DNA of 47,586 nucleotides, from positions 1-47,586 of the forward strand of contig CAVJSS010000006.1 in NCBI GenBank assembly GCA_963652335.1. The letters are read 5' to 3'. The position numbers were made by a program, and so were the translations under genes. Origin of the DNA: UBA4951 sp963652335. Lineage in GTDB: Bacteria; Bacillota_I; Bacilli_A; RFN20; CAG-826. Position 1 is the stretch's first letter; each line of letters starts with the position of its first letter. Below are positions 16,546 to 23,599 of the stretch, piece after piece. The notes beneath the pieces are model-generated. The model had not been told where the DNA came from and made no database searches. It worked only from the letters and a program-made list of their open reading frames with translations.

Positions 16546-18753
16546 ATGAAAAAAACCTTTGAGCTCGACTTCGCTGGAAGAAATATTAAAGTCGAGACCG
16601 GAGAGATCGCGAAACAAGCAGACGGCGCGACCTTCATCCGTTTCGGTGACACAGTCGTGTTATCGACCGCTTGCTGCGGAGACAAACCAAAAGAGGGCGA
16701 TTTCTTCCCTCTCACCGTCGAATACGTCGAAAAGCAATATGCCGGCGGCAAAATCCCCCAATCTTTCTTGCGCAGGGAAGGCAGAGGCGACGATCATTCC
16801 ACTCTAAGTGCCAGAATGATCGACCGTCCGATCCGCCCATTGTTCGCCGAAGGATTCAGAAACGAAGTCCAGATCGTCAATACCGTCATGTCTTGCGACC
16901 CTGACAATACCCCTGAGATGACCGCTATGCTCGGCTCTTCTTTGGCCCTTTGCATCTCCGATATCCCATTCGATGGCCCGGTCGCAGGCGTCATGGTCGG
17001 GCGCGTCAACGGAGAACTCATTATCGACCCAACCGTCGAACAAGCGGCCAAATCCGACATCAGCTTGACCGTGGCTGGGACAAAAGACGCCATCATGATG
17101 GTCGAAGCCGGAGCCGCCGAGGTCCCAGAAGAAGAGATGCTCGACGCCATCATGTTCGCCCATGAGGCCATCAAGAAGCTCTGCGCTTTCCAAGAAGAAA
17201 TCATCAATGAAATCGGAGTAGCGAAGAGGGAAATCGCCCTTTATGCCCCAGATCCAGAAGTCAAAGCCGATATCGAATCCCGAATCGGAGAGAAGATGGT
17301 CAAAGCCATCTCCATCTTTGACAAACTCGAACGCCAACATGCCGTCGACGCTTTGAAAAACGAGATTTCGGAAGACTATGACACCCGTTCCTATGAATCC
17401 GAAAAGGCCCATGGGAAGACCATGATGATGGTCAACGACATCTTGGAAGAGATGGTCGCCAACGAAGTCCGTCGTTTGATCACCGAAGAAAAAATCCGCC
17501 CAGACGGACGCAAGGTCGATGAAATCCGTCCGTTGGACGCTCAAGTCGATTTGTTGCCTAGGGTCCATGGCTCAGCTATGTTCACCCGTGGCCAAACCCA
17601 AGTCATTTCCACTACGACCTTGGGTCCCTTGTCCGATGCTCAGATCATCGATAACCTGACTGCCGAAACCGAACGCAGATTCATGCATCAATATAACTTC
17701 CCGCCATATTCCGTTGGCGAAATCGGAAGAATGGGTGCTCCTGGCCGTAGGGAAATCGGACATGGTGCCTTAGCCGGAAGAGCCTTATCTTACGTCCTTC
17801 CTTCGAAGGAAGAATTCCCATATGCAATCCGTACCGTGGCTGACGTCGTCGAATCCAACGGTTCCTCTTCCCAAGCCTCGATCTGTGCCGGATGCATGTC
17901 GCTTATGGCTGCCGGCGTTCCTATCAAAGGGATAGTCTCGGGCATTGCCATGGGATTGATTTCTTCCGGCCCATTCGACGGCAATCACCCATATACCATC
18001 CTTACCGATATCCAAGGTCTAGAAGACCATTTCGGCGACATGGATTTCAAATGCGCAGGAACCGAAAACGGTTTGACTGCTTTGCAAATGGATATCAAAA
18101 TCCATGGAGTCACCCGCGAGGTTTTGGCCGAAGCCTTGGCCCAAGCCAAAAAAGCCCGCGCCGAAATCCGCGAAGTGATGAAAAGAGCCATCGCCGAACC
18201 TCGTTCGGATGTATCCAAATACGCTCCTAAGATGGATCATTTCGTCATCGATCCAGACAAGATCCGCGACGTTATCGGGACTGGCGGAAAGGTCATCAAC
18301 CAGATCATCGCCGATTGCAACAACGTCAAGATCGACGTTGAGGATTCTGGCGATGTCACCATCTACCATATGGATCGCGAGATGATAAACAAAGCCAAAG
18401 AAATGATTCTCAACATCGTCCGCGTGGCCAAAGTCGGAGAGATTTTCGATGGCGTGGTCACCCGTGTCGAAAATTATGGCGCTTTTGTCAATTTGTTCGG
18501 AACTACCGATGGCTTATGCCACGTTTCCAGATTGGATTGGAAATACGTCGAAGATGCCAATGACATAGTCAAAGTCGGCGACAAGATGAAAGTCGTCGTC
18601 ATCGGCATCGAAGAAGGCAAAGTCAAGGTTTCTCATCGCGAATTCTTGGACAAGCCAGCCGATTACGTCGAACGCCCAGAACGCCCATCCAAGCCATCTT
18701 TCAAAGGCAACAAGGGCCCAAACAAAGGCGGCAATCATTTCAATCGTCATTGA
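16546..18753 (+). CDS. pnp: Polyribonucleotide nucleotidyltransferase (PNPase)
   Basis: A 735-residue 3'-to-5' phosphorolytic exoribonuclease that degrades mRNA as a trimeric ring. Seen in order: first RNase PH domain (GDTVVLSTACC, and LRREGRGDDHSTLSARMIDR), a helical linker, second RNase PH domain (RGQTQVISTTTLG, MHQYNFPPYSVGE, and DIQGLEDHFGDMDFKCAGT with catalytic Asp residues), a KH domain (about 565-625, IGTGGKVINQII) and an S1 domain (about 630-700). The ATG at 16546 follows AAGGAAAAAA and the promoter at 16485; a longer frame reaching back to 16390 overlaps the promoter and is not used. Confidence 0.97.
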   Translation: MKKTFELDFAGRNIKVETGEIAKQADGATFIRFGDTVVLSTACCGDKPKEGDFFPLTVEYVEKQYAGGKIPQSFLRREGRGDDHSTLSARMIDRPIRPLFAEGFRNEVQIVNTVMSCDPDNTPEMTAMLGSSLALCISDIPFDGPVAGVMVGRVNGELIIDPTVEQAAKSDISLTVAGTKDAIMMVEAGAAEVPEEEMLDAIMFAHEAIKKLCAFQEEIINEIGVAKREIALYAPDPEVKADIESRIGEKMVKAISIFDKLERQHAVDALKNEISEDYDTRSYESEKAHGKTMMMVNDILEEMVANEVRRLITEEKIRPDGRKVDEIRPLDAQVDLLPRVHGSAMFTRGQTQVISTTTLGPLSDAQIIDNLTAETERRFMHQYNFPPYSVGEIGRMGAPGRREIGHGALAGRALSYVLPSKEEFPYAIRTVADVVESNGSSSQASICAGCMSLMAAGVPIKGIVSGIAMGLISSGPFDGNHPYTILTDIQGLEDHFGDMDFKCAGTENGLTALQMDIKIHGVTREVLAEALAQAKKARAEIREVMKRAIAEPRSDVSKYAPKMDHFVIDPDKIRDVIGTGGKVINQIIADCNNVKIDVEDSGDVTIYHMDREMINKAKEMILNIVRVAKVGEIFDGVVTRVENYGAFVNLFGTTDGLCHVSRLDWKYVEDANDIVKVGDKMKVVVIGIEEGKVKVSHREFLDKPADYVERPERPSKPSFKGNKGPNKGGNHFNRH

Positions 18754-18772
18754 TTTTTCAAATAAAGCGAAT

Positions 18773-18798
18773 AAGAGGCCAGAACAATGGCCTCTTTT
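18773..18798 (+). terminator. Intrinsic terminator of pnp
   Basis: AAGAGGCC and GGCCTCTT form a perfect 8-bp stem with an 8-base loop, followed by a short TT tail. Confidence 0.8.
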
Positions 18799-18812
18799 CC
18801 TTATCTTCGCTC

Positions 18813-18841
18813 TTAAACTTTTCCTAAAGGAAGTCTATAAT
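18813..18841 (+). promoter_or_regulatory. Promoter of the glpA-like operon placed for a leaderless transcript
   Basis: TTAAAC (18813-18818), a 17-base spacer and perfect TATAAT (18836-18841). The start codon at 18849 lies only 7 bases after the -10 box, so transcription should begin at or next to the A of the ATG. AAGGAAG lies upstream of the -10 box and would not be in the mRNA. Confidence 0.75.
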
Positions 18842-18848
18842 TCAAAGT

Positions 18849-20288
18849 ATGCAAGACATTATTGTTATCGGCGCCGGTGCCGTCGGCGCTTTTATTGCCC
18901 GAAACCTTTCGAAATATGAGGTTTCGACCTTGGTGTTAGAAAAGGAAAACGACGTTTGCGACGCAACCTCCATGGCCAACTCCGCCATCGCCCATTCCGG
19001 ATATGACCCATTGCCTGGCACGAAAAAGGCATATTTCAACGTTCGCGGAAACAAGATGCTCGATGACATCTGCCGCGATTTGGACGTCGCATTCATGAGA
19101 AACGGGACTTTGACCGTTGCTACGGAAGACGAACAATTGCCAATCCTAAAAGATTTGGCCAAACGCAGCGAGCTAAATGGCGTGCCATGCAAGATATTGA
19201 CGGCTGAGGAAGTCAAAAATGAAGAGCCGAACATAACCCCTAACGTCAAAGCCGCTTTGCTTTGCCCAACCGGAGGGATAATCAATCCTTTCGAATTGGT
19301 GGCCCACGCTTTCGAAAACGCCACTGACAACGGAGTCGAAATCTCATTTGGAACGGAAGTCAAAGGAATCAAACGCAAAGGCGATCATTTTATCGTTATT
19401 ACCAACAAAGGCGACTTCGCTTCCAAAATAGTCATCAACGCCGCTGGGGTCTATTCCGATAAAATCGCTGCGATGATCGAAGACATCGATTGGTCCATAA
19501 CCCCGAGAAAAGGCGAATATTTCGTTTTGGATCATTTCAAGGAAGGGCTCGTAAACCACGTCATCTTTCCTCTTCCTTCTTCCAAAGGAAAAGGCATTTT
19601 GGTCACCCGCACCACTTCCGGCAACTATTTGGTTGGCCCATCATCGGAATTCATCGAAGACAAAGACGATGTCTCAACCGATTCATTGACCCTTTCTGCC
19701 GTCAAAACCGGCGCGACTTCGCTTGTTCCGAACATCCCATTCAATCAACAAATCAGGACGTATTCCGGCTTGCGCGCTACTTCGACGACCCACGATTTCA
19801 TCATCGAACCGTCTAAAACATACGACAGTTTCATCAACGTCGCCGGAATCGAATCCCCTGGATTGGTCTCCTCTCCGGCCATCGGAGAATACGTAGTCGA
19901 AGAATTGGTCTCCAAAATCATCGATTTGAAAAAGAAAGAGGATTACGAAGCCAAAATCCGCCCGTATGTCCACGAGAAAGAACTAACTGTCGAAGAAAGA
20001 AACGAATTGATCAAGAAAAACCCCCATTTCGGAACCATCATCTGCAATTGCGAGGAAGTCTCTTTGGGCCAAATAGAAGATGTCATCAACCGTTCACTCC
20101 CTTGCCTTACGGTCAAGGCCTTGAAAAAGAGGACCAGAGCTGGATTCGGCAAATGCCAAGGCGGTTTCTGCCAGCCTCAGGTCGTCCGCATCTTAGCTAA
20201 GGCCCAAGGGATTTCTCCAACCGAAGTCTTATACGATAAGACCGGTTCCAATATCATCGTCGATTTGGTGAAAAAGGAGGCTAAATAA
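18849..20288 (+). CDS. GlpA-like FAD-dependent glycerol-3-phosphate dehydrogenase with BFD iron-sulfur domain
   Basis: A 479-residue flavoprotein. The N-terminus IIVIGAGAVGAFIARNLSKY is a Rossmann FAD-binding motif of the DAO superfamily, and SNSAIAHSGYD-like and STTHDFIIEPS segments match glycerol-3-phosphate dehydrogenases. The C-terminal part has a BFD-type [2Fe-2S] cluster site: CNC at about 398-400 and CQGGFC at about 436-441. Together with the next two genes it forms the GlpA-GlpB-DUF1667 set of anaerobic Bacillota, expected to oxidise glycerol 3-phosphate to dihydroxyacetone phosphate. A related 2-hydroxyacid substrate is possible. There is no Shine-Dalgarno sequence; the mRNA is predicted leaderless. 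Confidence 0.85.
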   Translation: MQDIIVIGAGAVGAFIARNLSKYEVSTLVLEKENDVCDATSMANSAIAHSGYDPLPGTKKAYFNVRGNKMLDDICRDLDVAFMRNGTLTVATEDEQLPILKDLAKRSELNGVPCKILTAEEVKNEEPNITPNVKAALLCPTGGIINPFELVAHAFENATDNGVEISFGTEVKGIKRKGDHFIVITNKGDFASKIVINAAGVYSDKIAAMIEDIDWSITPRKGEYFVLDHFKEGLVNHVIFPLPSSKGKGILVTRTTSGNYLVGPSSEFIEDKDDVSTDSLTLSAVKTGATSLVPNIPFNQQIRTYSGLRATSTTHDFIIEPSKTYDSFINVAGIESPGLVSSPAIGEYVVEELVSKIIDLKKKEDYEAKIRPYVHEKELTVEERNELIKKNPHFGTIICNCEEVSLGQIEDVINRSLPCLTVKALKKRTRAGFGKCQGGFCQPQVVRILAKAQGISPTEVLYDKTGSNIIVDLVKKEAK

Positions 20289-20290
20289 CC

Positions 20291-21541
20291 ATGAGAAAAA
20301 TCGATTTGGTCATAATCGGCGGCGGAAGCGCCGGCATGGCAGCAGCCGTCGGAGCCTATGATTCCGGCGTAACCTCCATCCTCATCATCGAGAAGATGCC
20401 TTTTTTGGGAGGAATTTTGAATCAATGCATCCATAACGGATTCGGACTAGGCGAATTCAAAGAAGAATTGACCGGCCCTGAATTCGCCCAACGTTTCATC
20501 ACCCAAGTCAACGACCGCCACATCGAATATTCCTTAAACAGCACGGTGGTCAATATAACCAAAGATAAGGTAATCACGATGATTTCCCCTAATGGCGCGG
20601 AGGAGATCCAAGCCAAGGCCATCGTCAACGCTTTAGGCTGCTACGAAAGGAATTCCGGTGCCATCGGCGTGCCCGGAGATAGGCCTTCTGGCGTCCTTAC
20701 CGCCGGACAAGCCCAGTTATTTTTAAACGAATATGGCTTGTTGGCTGGCAAGAAATGCTTCATTTTAGGCTCTGGCGACATCGGGCTTATCATGGCCCGC
20801 CGTCTGACTCTTGAAGGAGCCAAAGTCTTAGGCGTTGCCGAATTATGCGCTTGGTCCAACGGCCTTAACCGCAACATGGTCCAATGTCTCGAAGACTATG
20901 GCATCCCTCTCTATCTAAGTCATACGGTTTCCAAAATAATCGGAAAATCAAGGCTTGAAGCCATCGAATTAAGCAAAGTCGACGCTTCTTCCCGTCCTAT
21001 AAAAGGCAGCGAGAAAATCATCGAATGCGATACTTTGATACTTAGCATCGGCTTGGTCCCAAACAATAATCTTTATGACAATCTCGGCATCGAAGCCGGA
21101 AGATCGAGAGGATCGGCAGTCGACGAATCATTCCAGACTTCATTCCCGGGCTTCTTTGCCTGCGGAAACGTCTTGCATGTCCACGATTTGGTCGATAATG
21201 TCGTGGCTGAAGCCAGAGAAGCCGGCAAAGCGGCTGCCGAATACATCAAAGGCAACTTGAAGGAAAAAGAACGCCTTAACGTATTGCCGGGTGATGGAAT
21301 CGGATATGTCGTCCCATCCAAACTGGCTATCGAAGGCGATAAGAAAACCACCTTCAAATTCAGGGTCCGCAAGCCATCCAAAAACGTCTACATCGATTAT
21401 TCCCAAAACGGGAAAGTGGTCAAATCGATCTTCAAGCCAGTCATCATCCCAAGCGAGATGGAAGTCGAATCCATCCCTGAATCGATATTCGACAAGAAAG
21501 GCGATGTCACCCTTTCTCTCCGTCAAAAGGAGGAAAAATGA
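20291..21541 (+). CDS. NAD(FAD)-dependent oxidoreductase, GlpB-type partner
   Basis: A 416-residue pyridine nucleotide-disulfide oxidoreductase-like protein. It has an FAD-binding motif DLVIIGGGSAGMAAAVGAYD at the N-terminus, a second nucleotide-binding motif KCFILGSGDIGLIMARRL near 150, and the closing FACGNVLHVHDLVDNVVAEA. A NQCIHNGFG segment near residue 43 holds a conserved Cys. These proteins form the second subunit of three-gene glycerol-3-phosphate dehydrogenase operons, probably passing electrons from the iron-sulfur/FAD subunit to an acceptor. AAAGGAGG precedes the start, and only two bases separate it from the previous gene. Confidence 0.87.
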   Translation: MRKIDLVIIGGGSAGMAAAVGAYDSGVTSILIIEKMPFLGGILNQCIHNGFGLGEFKEELTGPEFAQRFITQVNDRHIEYSLNSTVVNITKDKVITMISPNGAEEIQAKAIVNALGCYERNSGAIGVPGDRPSGVLTAGQAQLFLNEYGLLAGKKCFILGSGDIGLIMARRLTLEGAKVLGVAELCAWSNGLNRNMVQCLEDYGIPLYLSHTVSKIIGKSRLEAIELSKVDASSRPIKGSEKIIECDTLILSIGLVPNNNLYDNLGIEAGRSRGSAVDESFQTSFPGFFACGNVLHVHDLVDNVVAEAREAGKAAAEYIKGNLKEKERLNVLPGDGIGYVVPSKLAIEGDKKTTFKFRVRKPSKNVYIDYSQNGKVVKSIFKPVIIPSEMEVESIPESIFDKKGDVTLSLRQKEEK

Positions 21542-21900
21542 TCATGGAATTGCCAAGAGATCTAATATGCATTTGTTGCCCAAGAGGCTGCCATCTCCAT
21601 GTCGATGAAAACCTTAATGTCACCGGCAACACCTGTCCAAGAGGGGCGGTTTATGGGAAACAAGAAGTCGTCAATCCGACTCGCGTCGTCACCTCAACCG
21701 TCAGAATCGAAGGCAGCAACCTTCCTATGTGCCCAGTCAAAACCAACGGATCGATCCCGAAAGGAAAGATATTCGAGGTCATGGAAGAGATAAGCAAAAT
21801 AAGGATTATCGCCCCAATTCATATCGGAGATGTGGCCATTTCCAACGTTGCTGGGACGGGCATTGACGTTATCGCCACCAGAAACATGGAAAAGATTTGA
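21538..21900 (+). CDS. DUF1667 protein, third subunit of the glpA-like operon
   Basis: A 120-residue protein with an N-terminal cysteine cluster (ICICCPRGC near residues 10-18 and NTCPRGAVYG near 38-47), then GKIFEVMEEISKI. This is the DUF1667 family, which almost always follows glpA/glpB-like genes. The four or more cysteines suggest an iron-sulfur or zinc site and an electron-transfer or assembly role. It overlaps the previous gene by ATGA, and GGAGG lies upstream, so translation is coupled. Confidence 0.87.
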   Translation: MIMELPRDLICICCPRGCHLHVDENLNVTGNTCPRGAVYGKQEVVNPTRVVTSTVRIEGSNLPMCPVKTNGSIPKGKIFEVMEEISKIRIIAPIHIGDVAISNVAGTGIDVIATRNMEKI

Positions 21901-21919
21901 TTTATAGGAGGAAAAAAGA

Positions 21920-23599
21920 ATGCCAGATTCAGTGAAAATCATCGCTTTGGGCGGTTTGGACGAAGACGGCAAAAATTGCGTCTTGGTGGAAATCAATAGC
22001 GATATTTACGTCATCCAGTGTGGCGTTCGTTTTCCTGACAAATCGATGCCGGGCATCGATTATGTCATCCCTGATTTCACTTATTTGAAGGAAAGGAAAG
22101 ACAAAGTCCGCGCCTATTTCCTTTTAAGCGGAAACGATGACCAAGTCGGCGCTTTGTCATATCTTTATGACGAAGTCCCCGCTCCGGTTTATGGATCCGA
22201 TGTGACTTTGGGCATGCTAAGCATCTTTTTGACCCATATCGGAAAATCGCCAAAAGGCATGGACCTTTGGGAAGTCGAACCTAGTTCCACATTCAAAGTC
22301 AATGGAAGGAAAATCCAATATTTCCAAACCGCTTCCAACATCGCCCGTTCTTCTGGCGTCGCCATCGAAACCTCATACGGCAATGTCGTTTATAGCGGAA
22401 CGTATGTCGTCGAAAACAATTCTTCCAAGAACTATTACCATGATTTCCGCCATATCGCCGAAGTCAGCGAATCGGCCCCGACTTTGGTTTTGATGTGCGA
22501 ATCATCTTATGCCGAAAGAAGCGGATATACGGCCCCATCTTACAAAGTCACGCCGCTTATCGAACAAACGATAAGGGATGCCAAAGGCAGAACTTTCGTT
22601 TCGATGTTCGCGATGAATTGCTATAACATCGATGAATTGATCGCTTTGGCGGTCCAAAACAAGAAAAAGATCATCCCTTATGACGAATCGACGTCGAAAG
22701 TCCTTAACAAGATGCAATCCTTGGGCCAATTGCCGATTCCAAGGGACAACTTCGCCAGATTGGATGAACTAAACCAATTCAAAGAAGAAGACATCATCAT
22801 CCTGATGCTTGGCCATGGCTCCAAATTATTCAACAAGATCGCTTTGTTGGCAGATGGCTCCTCCAAAGAGAAATTCGTCACCGTCAAAGAAAGCGACACA
22901 TTCATATTGGCTTCCCCATCCAACCACAATACCGAGTTGGTGGCCACGGAAGCATTGGATGAACTCTATCGAACAGGTTGCCACGTTTTGAATCTGACCA
23001 AAAAGCAATTCGTCAAAATGCACCCATCCGAAGAAGATCTCAAAACGATGATCTCTTTGTTCAATCCAAAATATTATATCCCAGTCAAAGGCTTATACCG
23101 TTCCTTGCTTGCCAATGCCATGGTGGCCTTGAACATGGGCATCGGATTAAGCCATAACAACGTCTTCCTTTTGGAAAACGGCTTGACCTGGTCTTACGAT
23201 GGAGCCAAAGCCAGGCTCAATGACGAATCGATCCCTCATAAAGGTATAATGATCGATGGGATCGGGGTCGGTGACGTATCTTCCTTGGTTTTGGCCGATA
23301 GGCAAAAGCTTTCCGAAGGAATCGTCGTTTGTTCGGTTATTCTAAATAAGAGGACCCATCAAGTCATAGCCGGGCCGGATATCCAAATCAAAGGTCTCGG
23401 CTTTAGCAAAGACATCGATGTCATAAATAAGGAATTAGGCGCCATTTTCTTGGACACTTTGGCAAGCTGCTTTGCCGAAGGAAGGAAAATTGATGACATC
23501 AAAAATATCTGCTACGAACGTTTGCTCCGTCAAATCAGAAGGGATTCCGGCAAGGAACCGATGGTCTTGCCGCTTATAATCGAGGCTGAAAAAGAATGA
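21920..23599 (+). CDS. RNase J-family protein with a degenerate metal site (J2-like)
   Basis: A 559-residue protein with the beta-lactamase/beta-CASP layout of ribonuclease J: N-terminal KIIALGGLDEDGKNCVLVE, beta-CASP segment YAERSGYTAPSYKV and a C-terminal domain. However, the metal-binding HxHxDH is SGNDDQ at residues 70-75, the PVHGE-type histidine is Lys 390 (PVKGL), and the TGDF-type Asp is Thr in SGTYV. It is therefore unlikely to be an active nuclease on its own. In Bacilli RNase J1 and J2 form a complex in which J2 has little or no activity; a partner role with an active J1 outside the window is inferred. RBS TAGGAGG. It overlaps ftsK by 4 bases (ATGA). Confidence 0.88.
   Translation: MPDSVKIIALGGLDEDGKNCVLVEINSDIYVIQCGVRFPDKSMPGIDYVIPDFTYLKERKDKVRAYFLLSGNDDQVGALSYLYDEVPAPVYGSDVTLGMLSIFLTHIGKSPKGMDLWEVEPSSTFKVNGRKIQYFQTASNIARSSGVAIETSYGNVVYSGTYVVENNSSKNYYHDFRHIAEVSESAPTLVLMCESSYAERSGYTAPSYKVTPLIEQTIRDAKGRTFVSMFAMNCYNIDELIALAVQNKKKIIPYDESTSKVLNKMQSLGQLPIPRDNFARLDELNQFKEEDIIILMLGHGSKLFNKIALLADGSSKEKFVTVKESDTFILASPSNHNTELVATEALDELYRTGCHVLNLTKKQFVKMHPSEEDLKTMISLFNPKYYIPVKGLYRSLLANAMVALNMGIGLSHNNVFLLENGLTWSYDGAKARLNDESIPHKGIMIDGIGVGDVSSLVLADRQKLSEGIVVCSVILNKRTHQVIAGPDIQIKGLGFSKDIDVINKELGAIFLDTLASCFAEGRKIDDIKNICYERLLRQIRRDSGKEPMVLPLIIEAEKE

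Noticed and set aside
16804..17568. 254-codon minus-strand frame opposite pnp
   Set aside because: Shadow frame produced by the biased codon use of pnp.
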